Program-made: the position numbers and the translations under genes | Assembly: GCA_963848205.1 (NCBI GenBank) | Contig: CAWKCV010000005.1 | Coordinates: 62,001 to 126,000 of the forward strand | From: BOG-908 sp963848205 | GTDB lineage: Bacteria > Pseudomonadota > Alphaproteobacteria > Acetobacterales > Acetobacteraceae | DNA length: 64,000 nt | Direction: 5' to 3' | Notes under the pieces: generated by a model | The model's input: the letters and a program-made list of their open reading frames with translations, nothing else | Told to the model about the DNA's origin: nothing | Databases searched by the model: none | Part shown: positions 43,736-52,751 of the stretch, in pieces | Numbering within the stretch: the stretch's first letter is position 1 | How the letters are laid out: each line of letters opens with the position of its first letter

Positions 43736-46700
43736 ATGCGCCTGACGGATATGTTCATCTTGCGGCCCGTGCTGGCCGTCGTCGTCAGCGTGTTCATCCT
43801 TCTGGTGGGGCTGCGAACCGAGCAGAGCCTGCCGGTGCGCCAGTTCCCGAAAACCATCCATGCGCGGATCGACGTGGAAACCGACTATTACGGCGCGGAT
43901 GCGAGCACGATCGCCGGCTTCATCACCACACCTATCGAGAACGCCATCAGCCAGGTGGACGGAATCGACTATCTGACCAGCACCAGCCAGACCGGTGTGA
44001 GCAATATCTCCGCGCATCTGCGGTTGAACGAAGATCCGGATCGCGTGCTGACGGAGATCCAGACTCAGATCAGTTCCGTGCACAGCCAGCTCCCCCCGGC
44101 CGCGCAGGCGCCGTACATCCAGTTGCAGACAGGCGGCAACGGAGGGCTGCTGATTTTCGCCTATGTCAGCGACATCATGACGCCCGAGCAGATCACCGAC
44201 TATCTGACGCGCGTAGTGCAGCCGCAGATGCAGTCCATCCGCGGCGTGCAGAAGGCGCTTGTCTGGGGTGCGGAGAACTTCGCCGTCCGCGCCTGGCTCG
44301 ATCCCAATAAGCTTGCGGCCCACGGCCTGACGGCGGCCGACGTCTCAGCCGCGATGGCCGCGAACAATTTCACCTCCGGTGCAGGCCAGACGGCAGGTTC
44401 CATGGTGACGTTCCCGCTCGGCATCACCACCGGCGTGCACAGCATCGAGGAATTCCGCAACCTCGTCATCCGCCAGACGAACGGCGCCATCATCCGACTG
44501 GGCGACGTCGCGCGCGTGGAACTCGGCGCGGACAACTACCAGCAGAATTTCCTCTTCGACGGCAAGCCAAGCGTGCTGCTCGACATCGAGCCTGTGCCGG
44601 ACGCCAACGTGCTCGAGCTCGTCACCCGCGTCCGCGCAAAATTCGAACTCGATGAGAGCGGACCTGCCGCAAGGCCTGCGCGCCTTTGTCGCCAACGACA
44701 GCACCTCGCATGTGCGGGCGTCCATCGGCGAAGTCATCAAGACCCTGCTCGAAAGTCTCGCCATCGTAGCGGTCGTGGTGTTCGTCTTCCTGCGCTCCGC
44801 ACGCGCCTCGCTGATTCCAGTCATCACCATACCGCTGTCGCTCATCGGCACGTTCGCCATCCTGTATATGTTCGGGTTTTCGATCAATCTGCTGACATTG
44901 CTGGCACTCGTGCTGGCCACCGGCCTCGTCGTGGACGATGCGATCATCGTGGTGGAAAACGTCAGCCGCGAGATGGCCGAAGGTGCGAGCCCGCTGGATG
45001 CGGCGCTACGATCGGCGCGATCGCTCGCAAGCCCCATCGTGGCAATGACCGTCGTGCTCATCGCCGTCTATGTGCCGATCGCACTCCGCTCGGGATTGAC
45101 CGGCGCGCTGTTTCGCGAATTCGCATTGACGCTGGTAGGTGCAGTGACCGTATCGGCCGTGCTGGCGCTGACGCTCTCGCCGATGATGTGCCGCATCATG
45201 CTGCGCGCGCCGACCACTGCGGATGACCGCAGGCAGACCGGGCGCGCCAGGCCGGGCTTGATGCAACGGCTGTATCTGCCGGCCCTGCGTACGGCGCTGA
45301 AGCTGCGGCCGCTGGTTGTCGTGCTCGGCCTCGCCGTATTTGCCGGCGGCTATTTCCTCTATGCCGGCTCGACGAGCGAGCTCGCGCCGCAGGAGGACAC
45401 CGGATTCATCGATATCGGCGGCGGCGTCTCGCCCACCGCGAGCATCGACCAGCTGGCACTCTACGACAAACAATTGACCGACATAGAACGCAGCTTGCCG
45501 GAGCTCGACCGCTCTTACCTGTTCGATCAGCCGGGACAGACCGGCGGCGGCATGGGCTTGAAGGATTTCGCCCACCGCACGCGCACGTCCACGCAGGTGC
45601 TGGCCGAAATGCAGCAAAAAATCTCCAGCATCGCCGGCGAAAACCTGGCCGCCTTTCTCGACCCGCCGCTGCCCGGCAGCTTCGGCGACTTGCCCGTAGG
45701 CTACGTCATCAAAACCACCCGCCCGTTCACCGAACTCGACACCGTCTCCTCGCGCTTTCTCGACGAGGCACGCAAAACAGGCTTGTTCGCCTACGTCGAT
45801 CGCGACCTGAAGATCGACCTGCCGCAATCGACCATCGTCATCGACCGCAACAAGGTCGCCGCCCTCGGGCTCGACATGACGCAGGTCGGCAACGTGCTCA
45901 ACACACTGCTCAGCGGCGGTTATGTAAACTACTTCGACATGGCCGGCCGTTCCTATCGTGTCATCCCCGAAGTGGCCCGCGCATGGCGCCTCAACCCCGA
46001 CCAACTGCGCAACTACACCATCGCCAACATCAACAATATTCCCATCCCGCTCTCCGCCGTCGCACATCTGGCGACCACCACCGTTCCCGAGAGCATCAGC
46101 CACTTCCAGCAGCAGAATGCAGCCACCATCAGCGGCGTGCCGCTGCCAGGTGTGAGCCAGGGCGATATAGAGACTGCGCTGAATACCATCGCCGCGCGCG
46201 TGCTGCCGCCTGACTACGCGACCGACGCCACCGGCCAGACGCGCCAATTCGTCACCGAGTCCTCCGGATTCGCCGCGACCTTCGGGCTCGCTGCGGTGGT
46301 GATCTATCTATCGCTTGCAGCTTTGTTCAGCAGTTTCCGCGATCCGCTGATCATCCTGATCTCGGTGCCGATGTCGCTCTCCGGCGCATTGCTGTTCATT
46401 TATTTCGGCGTGCATGGCGCGACGCTGAACATCTATTCCGAAGTGGGCCTCGTGACACTCATGGGCCTCATCAGCAAACACGGCATTCTGATGGTCGAGG
46501 TCGCCAATGAGCAGCAGGAATTGGGTCTCACCAAACTCGAGGCCATCGAACACGCGGCGCTGCTGCGCCTGCGCCCTATCCTGATGACGACCGCCGCGAT
46601 GGTGCTCGGCGTCGCACCATTGGTATTCGCCACCGGCGCCGGCGCCGCTGCACGCTTTGCCATGGGGCTCGTCATTTCCAGCGGCCTGGCGATCGGCACC

Positions 46701-46820
46701 TTGTTCACCCTGTTCGTGGTGCCGGCATTCTATATGGTGTTGGCACGGCGGCACGCGCCGGAGGCGGCGCACGCGCTGGCGCCGCAGCGGCTGCGGGGAA
46801 TTGCCGTGGCGTCTGAGTAA
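43736..46820 (+). pseudogene. RND efflux pump (AcrB/MexF type), interrupted by a +1 frameshift
   Basis: A proton-driven inner-membrane pump normally of about 1030 residues. The first part (43736 to about 44651) holds TM1 (MFILRPVLAVVVSVFILLVG) and the start of the porter domain. The second part (44652-46820, MRADLPQGLRAFV onward) holds the remaining porter, TM2-TM12 and the GLVVDDAIIVVENV proton-relay block. The two parts join perfectly if one base near 44648-44652 is removed. The span of 3085 bases is 3 x 1028 + 1. No ribosome site precedes the second ATG. It is either a real inactivating mutation or a sequencing/assembly error. It follows the adaptor by 4 bases. Confidence 0.8.
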
Positions 46821-46867
46821 GGCAGCAAAGCCTTCTTTCTTGAAAGTAAGACGCAAAGAAGTTTTGT
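46821..46867. repeat. Palindromic element, left arm only (copy 14)
   Basis: CTTCTTTCTTGAAAGTAAGACG then CAAAGAAGTTTTG; a degenerate GCTTC-type left arm. It begins directly after the pump stop codon and lies 28 bases before the MFS gene. Confidence 0.7.
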
Positions 46868-46894
46868 AACTGCGCTTCTGCCGATCTCGCTTAT

Positions 46895-48346
46895 ATGCGG
46901 GGCATGGACATGCCGCTTGATTTGGCCCCGCGTGCTCCCGCGCTGGCGCCCGCCCGCCCGCGGCTCGTCGCCATCGTCGTCGCCTGCGCTCTCTTCATGT
47001 CCAACCTCGACGGCACCGTCATCGCCACCGCGCTGCCCGCCATGGCCCACAGCTTCCAGGTGGACCCGGTCCACATGAACGTGGCCCTGACCGCCTACCT
47101 GGTCGCCATGGCCGCTTTCATCCCGGCCAGCGGCTGGCTCGCCGACCGCTTCGGCACCCGCCACGTCTTCCGCGTCGCCATCGCGCTGTTCACCCTGGGC
47201 TCCATCGCCTGCGGGCTTTCCGCCTCGTTGCCCGCACTCGTCGCCGCCCGCGTGCTGCAAGGTGCCGGCGGTGCCATGATGCTGCCCGTCGGCCGCCTCG
47301 TCCTGCTGCGCTCGGTGCCCAAGGAGGAACTGATCGGCGCCATGGCGTGGGTCACGATGCCCGCGCTCATCGGCCCCGTCATCGGCCCGCCCGTCGGCGG
47401 CTTCATCGTCACCTACTTCTCGTGGAACTGGATCTTCTACATCAACGTGCCGATCGGCGGCCTCGCGATCCTGCTCGCCAGCCTGTATTTCCGCGACATG
47501 CGCGAGCCCGACCCCGGCCCGTTCGATGCCACCGGCCTGCTCCTCGTCGCACTCTGCCTGGCAACCTTCATGGGCGTGCTGGAAACCGCCGGCCGCCATC
47601 TCGTCTCCCCCGCCGCCGTCGCCGGAATGGCCGCCACGTGCCTCGCCACCGGCACGCTCTACGCGTGGCATGCCCGCCAGCGTGCGCGCGCGCTGCTCGA
47701 TTTCAGCCTGCTCCGCCTGCCCACCTTCATGGTCTCCGTCGCCGCCGGTTCGCTGTTCCGCATCGGCATCGGCGCGCTGCCCTTCCTGCTGCCGCTGCTC
47801 ATCCAGCTCGGTTTCGGCCGCAGCGCCGCGCAAAGCGGCATGATCACCTTCGCCGGCGCGCTCGGCGCCATCGGCGTCAAACCCATCACCACCCGCGTGC
47901 TGCGCCGGTTCGGCTTTCGCAACACGCTGGCGATCAACGGCGTCGCGTCGGCGGTCGTCATCGCCATCTACGCCGCCTTCCGCCCCGCCTGGCCGATGGC
48001 GGTCCTCTACTTCGTGCTGGTCCTCGGCGGCGTGCTGCGCTCGGTGCAGTTCACCGCCTACAACGCGGTCGCCTATGCCGACGTGCCCGGTCCGCGGATG
48101 AGTGCGGCGACCACGCTCTATTCCATGCTGCAGCAGGTCTCGCTCACGCTCGGCATCCCGATCAGCGCCGCGGTGCTGCAGATGGCGCGCATCGCTGCCG
48201 GCCACACCATCCCCACGCCCGCCGATTTCACTCTGGCCTTCCTGGCCCTCGCCGGGGTATCCGCCCTGGCCGGCCCGGTGGCACTACTCCTGCCGCGCGG
48301 CGCCGGCGGCGAAATGTCCGGCAACGTGGCAAGGCAACCCAGATGA
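46895..48346 (+). CDS. MFS drug exporter, DHA2 (EmrB/QacA) type
   Basis: A drug:proton antiporter-like protein of 483 residues with about 14 transmembrane helices. Motifs include GWLADRFGTRHVF (motif A), LQGAGGAMMLPVGR (motif B) and GPVIGPPVGGFI (motif C). Three ATGs (46895, 46904, 46910) are candidate starts and no ribosome site clearly decides between them. The stop overlaps the modA start (ATGA at 48343), which couples an exporter to the molybdate uptake genes. That is an unusual pairing, possibly coincidental. The substrate is unknown. Confidence 0.88.
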   Translation: MRGMDMPLDLAPRAPALAPARPRLVAIVVACALFMSNLDGTVIATALPAMAHSFQVDPVHMNVALTAYLVAMAAFIPASGWLADRFGTRHVFRVAIALFTLGSIACGLSASLPALVAARVLQGAGGAMMLPVGRLVLLRSVPKEELIGAMAWVTMPALIGPVIGPPVGGFIVTYFSWNWIFYINVPIGGLAILLASLYFRDMREPDPGPFDATGLLLVALCLATFMGVLETAGRHLVSPAAVAGMAATCLATGTLYAWHARQRARALLDFSLLRLPTFMVSVAAGSLFRIGIGALPFLLPLLIQLGFGRSAAQSGMITFAGALGAIGVKPITTRVLRRFGFRNTLAINGVASAVVIAIYAAFRPAWPMAVLYFVLVLGGVLRSVQFTAYNAVAYADVPGPRMSAATTLYSMLQQVSLTLGIPISAAVLQMARIAAGHTIPTPADFTLAFLALAGVSALAGPVALLLPRGAGGEMSGNVARQPR

Positions 48347-49110
48347 CGCGCGTGTTTCTCCTGCTTTTCCTGACGCTTTGCGCAGCCGCGCCGTCCCGCG
48401 CCGCAACCGCGCCGCCCACGCTCACCGTGTTTGCCGCCGCCAGCCTCACCAACGCGCTGCAGGACATCGGCAATCTGTGGATGGCCGCCGGCCACGGCCG
48501 CGTCGTCTTCTCCTTCGCCAGCTCCTCCACGCTGGCGCTGCAGATCGAGCATGGCGCACCCGCCGGCGTGTTCGTCAGCGCCGACGAGACCTGGATGGAC
48601 GACCTCGCCCACCGTGACGCCATCGCCGCCGGCACCCGACGCGACCTCGTCGGCAACAGCCTGGTGCTCGTCGAACCCGCCGCTGCCCTGCACCGCGTCA
48701 CCCTCGCAGCCGGCATCAAGCCCGATGCCATCCTGCCAACCGAAGGCCGTCTCGCGTTGGGCGACCCCAGCCACGTGCCCGCCGGCATTTACGCGCAGCA
48801 AGCCTTGCAGAAGCTCGGCGTGTGGCCCGCCCTGCAAAGCCGCCTCGCACCGGCCGACTCCGTCCGCTCCGCCCTCCGCCTGGTCGAAACCGGCGAGGCG
48901 CCCGCCGGCATCGTTTACGCCTCCGACGTCAAGGTCACCCCCAAGCTCGCCATCGCCGGCACTTTCCCCCCCGACAGCCATGACCCGATCCGCTACCCCG
49001 CCGCCGTTCTTGCGGCGCAGGACAGCAAGCCGGCCCGCGCGTTCCTCGATTTCCTCTCCACCCAGCCCGCGCAGGACGTCTTCACCCATTACGGCTTTAC
49101 CAAGCCCTGA
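48343..49110 (+). CDS. modA: Molybdate ABC transporter, periplasmic binding protein
   Basis: A 255-residue periplasmic protein with a signal peptide (about 1-20). Family blocks are LTVFAAASLTNALQDIG, FSFASSSTLALQIEHGAPAGVF, VSADETWMDDL and RLALGDPSHVPAGIYAQQAL, the standard ModA oxyanion-binding elements. Overlap of its ATG with the MFS stop and the continuing modB-modC order show an operon. The ModE regulator is not in the window. Confidence 0.95.
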   Translation: MTRVFLLLFLTLCAAAPSRAATAPPTLTVFAAASLTNALQDIGNLWMAAGHGRVVFSFASSSTLALQIEHGAPAGVFVSADETWMDDLAHRDAIAAGTRRDLVGNSLVLVEPAAALHRVTLAAGIKPDAILPTEGRLALGDPSHVPAGIYAQQALQKLGVWPALQSRLAPADSVRSALRLVETGEAPAGIVYASDVKVTPKLAIAGTFPPDSHDPIRYPAAVLAAQDSKPARAFLDFLSTQPAQDVFTHYGFTKP

Positions 49111-49796
49111 CCCCCACCCTTACCCCGGACGAGTGGCAGACGATCCTGCTGACCTTGCGCGTCGCCGCCCGCGCCGTAGCCCTCAGCCTGCCGTTGGCCC
49201 TCCTCGCCGCCCTCGTCCTCGCACGCGGCCGCTTCCCCGGGCGATTCCTGCTGCACGCCGCCATCCATCTGCCGCTCATGCTCCCTCCCGTAGTCACCGG
49301 CTGGCTGCTGTTGCTCGGCTTCGGAACCCAAGGCCCGGTCGGCGCCTGGCTGCTCCGCCACTTCCACATCCATCTGGCCTTCACCGAAGCCGGCGCGGCA
49401 CTCGCCTGCGCCGTCATGACGTTCCCGCTCATGGTGCGCGCCATCCGGCTCTCGCTCGACGCGATCGACCCGCACCTCGAACAAGCCGCCCGCACGCTTG
49501 GCGCGCATTTTCTCAGCCGCTTCTTCTCCATCACCCTGCCGCTCGCCGCCCCCGGCGTGCTCGCGGCCGCCATGCTCGGCTACACGGCCAGCCTCGGCGA
49601 ATTCGGCGCAGTGATCACGTTCGCCGCGAACATCCCGGGGCAGACACGCACCTTGCCGCTGGCGATCTATGCCGCGCTGGAGACGTCGGGGGGCGAGGCG
49701 CATGCGGCCAAGCTGGCGGGGTGTTCGATTGCGCTGGCGGTGATCGGGCTGCTTTTGGCCGAACTGATAGGAAGGAAGAAAGCAGTCCTTTTTTGA
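49107..49796 (+). CDS. modB: Molybdate ABC transporter, permease
   Basis: Inner-membrane permease with about five hydrophobic segments and the ATPase-contact (EAA) region LEQAARTLGAHFLSRFFSI (quoted in part). Homology begins at LTPDEWQTILLTLRVAA, upstream of the first standard start (TTG 49155). The only suitable upstream codon is CTG at 49107, overlapping the modA stop (CTGA). This gives 229 residues, the same as E. coli ModB, so a CTG start is proposed. The C terminus reads ELIGRKKAVLF then TGA, the last residues coming from a palindromic repeat arm. Confidence 0.88.
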   Translation: MTPTLTPDEWQTILLTLRVAARAVALSLPLALLAALVLARGRFPGRFLLHAAIHLPLMLPPVVTGWLLLLGFGTQGPVGAWLLRHFHIHLAFTEAGAALACAVMTFPLMVRAIRLSLDAIDPHLEQAARTLGAHFLSRFFSITLPLAAPGVLAAAMLGYTASLGEFGAVITFAANIPGQTRTLPLAIYAALETSGGEAHAAKLAGCSIALAVIGLLLAELIGRKKAVLF

Positions 49797-49860
49797 ACAA
49801 AGGACCAAAAAACTTTTTCTCTGCTTCGCGAGCTCGCGACAGCCATTCAAAAGCTTTCTT
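49771..49860. repeat. Palindromic element, copy 15 (right arm truncated), overlapping the modB 3' end
   Basis: The complete GTCC-type left arm (49771-49818) supplies the modB stop (TGA in CCTTTTTTGA). The central GCGAGCTCGCGACAGCC is present. The right arm is reduced to CAAAAGCTTTCTT (49848-49860), apparently through loss of its hairpin. The element ends one base before the modC ATG. Confidence 0.8.
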
Positions 49861-49861
49861 A

Positions 49862-50899
49862 ATGTCCCTCCGAATCCAAATCCCGACCCTGACCTTCACC
49901 ACCCCTACCCCGGGCGTCACCGCCCTCTTCGGCCCCTCCGGCGCCGGCAAGACCACCCTCCTCCTCACCATCGCCGGCCTGCGCCGCCCCCGAGGCGCAC
50001 AGATCGAGCTCGACGGCGTGCGGCTCGACCGGCTGCCGCCAGAACAGCGCGGCATCGGCTACGTGTTCCAGGAAGGCCGACTGTTCCCCCACATGTCGGT
50101 GGACGGCAATCTCCGCTACGGCCTGCGCCGCGTGGGCCAAGGCCCGGTGCGGTTCGACGATGTGGTCCACCTGCTCGGCCTTGCCGCACTTCTCGCCCGG
50201 CGCCCGGCCACGCTGTCGGGCGGCGAACGCCAGCGTGTCGCCATCGGCCGCGCACTGCTGGCCCAGCCGCGCCTCCTGCTGATGGACGAGCCGCTCTCCT
50301 CGCTCGACCAGCCGCGGCGCGACGAAATCATCCCCTACCTCGCCCGCCTGCGCAGCCAGCTTCGCATCCCGATCGTCTATGCCAGCCACGCGCTCGAAGA
50401 AGTCATCCGCCTGGCGGACACGCTGGTGCTGCTGGACGGGGGCCGCGTGCGCGCCTGCGGGCCGCTGGCCGACATCGTGGCACACCCCGCCTACGGCTTG
50501 GCCGAACGGGACGGGGCCGCCGGCATCCTGCGCGGGCAGGTCGCCTCGCACGACACGACGCGCCGGCTATCGGCCGTCGCGTGCGGCGCGGAGCTGATCT
50601 GGGTGCCGCTGCTGACCGCAGATGTGGGCGCCGCCGTTCGCCTGATCGTGCCGCCACGCGAGGTGATCCTGGCCATGGACGCGCCGCGCCTGATCAGCGT
50701 CAACAACATCGTCCCCGCGCTCGTCACCGACGGTCTCGTGCTCGAAACCGCCCACGCAGCGATCATCAGCCTGGAAGCGGCCGGTGGACAGCTCCTCTCG
50801 CGCATCACGCTGGACGCGGCCAAGCGGCTGAACCTGGAGCCCGGGCGGCAAGTGCTGGCGCTCATCAAGTCGATGTCTGTAGAGTTGCTGCAAGAGTGA
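49862..50899 (+). CDS. modC: Molybdate ABC transporter, ATP-binding protein
   Basis: The ATPase of the ModABC importer, 345 residues. Walker A is GPSGAGKT at 24-31, the signature LSGGERQ at 118-124 and Walker B LLLMDEP at 138-144, followed by SSLDQ and the H-loop SHALEE. The C-terminal third is a TOBE/MOP-type domain (IKSMSVELLQE at the end) that binds oxyanion in ModC. The ATG is one base after the truncated repeat, so the repeat makes up the entire modB-modC gap. Confidence 0.95.
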   Translation: MSLRIQIPTLTFTTPTPGVTALFGPSGAGKTTLLLTIAGLRRPRGAQIELDGVRLDRLPPEQRGIGYVFQEGRLFPHMSVDGNLRYGLRRVGQGPVRFDDVVHLLGLAALLARRPATLSGGERQRVAIGRALLAQPRLLLMDEPLSSLDQPRRDEIIPYLARLRSQLRIPIVYASHALEEVIRLADTLVLLDGGRVRACGPLADIVAHPAYGLAERDGAAGILRGQVASHDTTRRLSAVACGAELIWVPLLTADVGAAVRLIVPPREVILAMDAPRLISVNNIVPALVTDGLVLETAHAAIISLEAAGGQLLSRITLDAAKRLNLEPGRQVLALIKSMSVELLQE

Positions 50900-50922
50900 A
50901 CGAACCAAGGGATGCCACGCCG

Positions 50923-51672
50923 ATGAACCAGATGACCGAACTCGCCGGTGAAGCCGCCATCCGCCGCGACCTCGCCGCCGCCTACCGCCTCGTCGCCCTG
51001 CATGGCTGGGACGATCTGATTTTCACCCACATCTCGGCGCGCATCCCCGGGCCCGAGCACCATTTCCTCATCAACCCCTACGGCTACACGTTCGACGAGA
51101 TCACCGCGAGCAGCCTGGTCAAGATCGGCATGGACGGCCACGCCGTCGATGGCGGCAGCGCCATGGTCAATCCCGCCGGCTTCACCATCCACTCCGCCGT
51201 ACACGAAGTGCGCGAAGATGCAGGCTGCGTCATGCACGTTCACACGCCGGACGGCACCGCCGTCTCCACCACGCGCGAAGGCCTGCTGCCGCTCAACCAG
51301 ACCGCCCAGCTCGTAATCGGCGACCTTGCTTACCACGACTACGAAGGTGTCGCCCTCGACCACGACGAGCGCCCGCGCCTGCAGGCCGATCTCGGCACCA
51401 AGAACCTGATGCTGCTGCGCAACCACGGCACGCTCACCATCGGCGGCACCGTCGCCGAAGCGTTCACCCGCATGTATTATCTCGAACGCGCCTGCACGAT
51501 GCAGGTCCGCACCCGCGCGCTCGGTGCCGAGCTTTATCCGACGCATCCCGATGTGATCGACAGCAACGCCAAGCTTGGGGCGGCTGCTGGGTTTGCGATG
51601 ATGGCGAACCGGCTGCTGTGGCCGGCGATGCTGCGCAAGCTGGATCGGGTGGATACCTGGTACAGGAACTGA
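50923..51672 (+). CDS. Class II aldolase/adducin domain protein
   Basis: A 249-residue zinc-dependent enzyme of the class II aldolase/adducin family. The metal-binding histidines are in VMHVHTPDGTA, a third is in LRNHGTLTIGG, and the nucleotide/phosphate-binding region is IFTHISARIPG. Relatives include L-fuculose-phosphate aldolase and ribulose-5-phosphate 4-epimerase; the substrate is unassigned. A GTG at 50896 overlapping the modC stop is an alternative start; the ATG at 50923 with AAGGGA is used. It is probably read from the modABC transcript, with no evident metabolic link. Confidence 0.85.
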   Translation: MNQMTELAGEAAIRRDLAAAYRLVALHGWDDLIFTHISARIPGPEHHFLINPYGYTFDEITASSLVKIGMDGHAVDGGSAMVNPAGFTIHSAVHEVREDAGCVMHVHTPDGTAVSTTREGLLPLNQTAQLVIGDLAYHDYEGVALDHDERPRLQADLGTKNLMLLRNHGTLTIGGTVAEAFTRMYYLERACTMQVRTRALGAELYPTHPDVIDSNAKLGAAAGFAMMANRLLWPAMLRKLDRVDTWYRN

Positions 51673-51720
51673 GAAAGGAGGCCTTCTTTCTCGAAAGAAA
51701 GAAGCGCAAGAATTTTTGAA
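51673..51720. repeat. Palindromic element, left arm only (copy 16)
   Basis: GCCTTCTTTCTCGAAAGAAAGAAG then CGCAAGAATTTTTG. It begins directly after the aldolase stop and ends 16 bases before the LOV gene. A right arm (copy 17) lies beyond the LOV and pentapeptide-repeat genes. Confidence 0.8.
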
Positions 51721-51736
51721 GTAAAGAGGGAATACT

Positions 51737-52315
51737 ATGGCCGAGGCGATAACTCAGGCGCTTGTTGCGGCCATGATGCAGTGCGAGGCGCCGATGGTGC
51801 TGACCGACCCGCACGCGAGCGATCATCCGATGATTGCGGTCAATCCCGCGTTCGAGGCCGTGACCCAATACGATGCACGCGACTCCGTCGGGCGGAACTG
51901 CCGTTTCCTGCAAGGTGCCGACACCGATGCAGCCTCAGTGGAGCGCATCCGGCGCTGCATCGAGACGCGACGCGGCTGCGTGGAATGGCTGGTGAACTAT
52001 CGTGCGGACGGCACGATGTTCTGGAACCTGCTGTTCATCACCCCGGTCTTCTCGCCCGACGGTCGGTTGCTCCACTTCTTCGGCAATCAGCGCGATATCA
52101 CGAAAGGGCACTCCAGCACGCTACCGGATTATGCACTCGGCAAGGCAGACATGCCCGAAGCAGGCGTCATCCGCTTCAACGCATTGCTCAGTGAAGTCCT
52201 GACCGGCGGCGAACCGGGAGCTGAGCTCGACCGGCTGGTCGACGCCGCCCGGCGGCTCGATTTTCTCACGGTCCGCTTGAAGTCGGCTGCCTGGGAAATG
52301 CCACCGGCGATGTGA
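51737..52315 (+). CDS. Short LOV-domain protein (blue-light photoreceptor)
   Basis: A 192-residue protein with one LOV/PAS domain (about 15-125). The flavin-binding motif is exact: GRNCRFLQG with the adduct-forming Cys at residue 55. NPAFEAVTQYDARD lies before it and VEWLVNYRADGTMFWNLLFITPV, quoted in part, after it. There is no kinase, HTH or other effector; the last ~70 residues form helices that in short LOV proteins mediate dimerisation. It should bind FMN and form a cysteinyl adduct in blue light. The output partner is unknown. The start has a GAGGG site. It is convergent with a pentapeptide-repeat gene. Confidence 0.92.
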   Translation: MAEAITQALVAAMMQCEAPMVLTDPHASDHPMIAVNPAFEAVTQYDARDSVGRNCRFLQGADTDAASVERIRRCIETRRGCVEWLVNYRADGTMFWNLLFITPVFSPDGRLLHFFGNQRDITKGHSSTLPDYALGKADMPEAGVIRFNALLSEVLTGGEPGAELDRLVDAARRLDFLTVRLKSAAWEMPPAM

Positions 52316-52447
52316 TTCCCGATACCGAAAAAAATCTGCGCTTGTCTGGGACATCTGCGGTTCCCTTGTCTTGCCGCAGGTTAGACAGCACCGTCGGTGG
52401 TTCTCTCCGATCGCCATCTCGCCCATGGTAACGACCTGGAGCGAGGC

Positions 52448-52690
52448 CTATTCGACGACCCGATTTCTCCAATGCTCCAGCAGGTCGGTAACCAGGATGC
52501 CGTCTATCCTGGCATCTGTGAAATCGGCATTGGTGATCGACAGATTTGTCAGGTTCGCATTGTCGATACGACACTGCCTCATGCACACATCCTCGAAGAC
52601 AGTCTGTGTGAAGTTGATGTTCGTAAATCGCGACCCACTCAGATCGCAGTCGTCCGCGACCAGCGTCCGAGCAACCCTGCAAATCTCCAT
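52448..52690 (-). CDS. Small pentapeptide-repeat protein
   Basis: An 80-residue protein made almost entirely of A(D/N)LxX-type pentapeptides: DLSGSRFTNINFTQ, VFEDV, CRIDNANLTNLSI and NADFTDARIDG. This predicts a short right-handed quadrilateral beta-helix of about two turns. There is no signal peptide. Pentapeptide proteins include DNA-gyrase-protecting mimics, but this one is too short to assign a role. The ATG at 52690 is preferred to a TTG at 52705. It is convergent with the LOV gene, and the pair is bracketed by repeat arms. Confidence 0.8.
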   Translation of the reverse strand: MEICRVARTLVADDCDLSGSRFTNINFTQTVFEDVCMRQCRIDNANLTNLSITNADFTDARIDGILVTDLLEHWRNRVVE

Positions 52691-52703
52691 CCCGCACCCC
52701 AAC

Positions 52704-52751
52704 AATCAGAAGTTGTTTGCTTCTTTCTTCCAAGAAAGAAGACCGTGCTTT
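52704..52751. repeat. Palindromic element, right arm only (copy 17)
   Basis: CAGAAGTTGTTTGCTTC then TTTCTTCCAAGAAAGAAG, a GCTTC-type right arm. It lies upstream of the pentapeptide-repeat gene and touches the stop codon of the aminotransferase gene. Confidence 0.8.

Noticed and set aside
44640..44660. Programmed ribosomal frameshift in the RND gene
   Set aside because: No known +1 slippery site or stimulatory structure is visible, and RND genes are not known to use one.
44652..46820. Second half of the RND pump as an independent gene
   Set aside because: It lacks a ribosome site, TM1 and half of the porter domain; a frameshift in one gene is the simpler reading.
48431..49861. A long plus-strand frame covering modA and modB out of frame
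   Set aside because: Pro/Ser/Arg-rich shadow of the real genes; only its modC part (49862 onward) is real.
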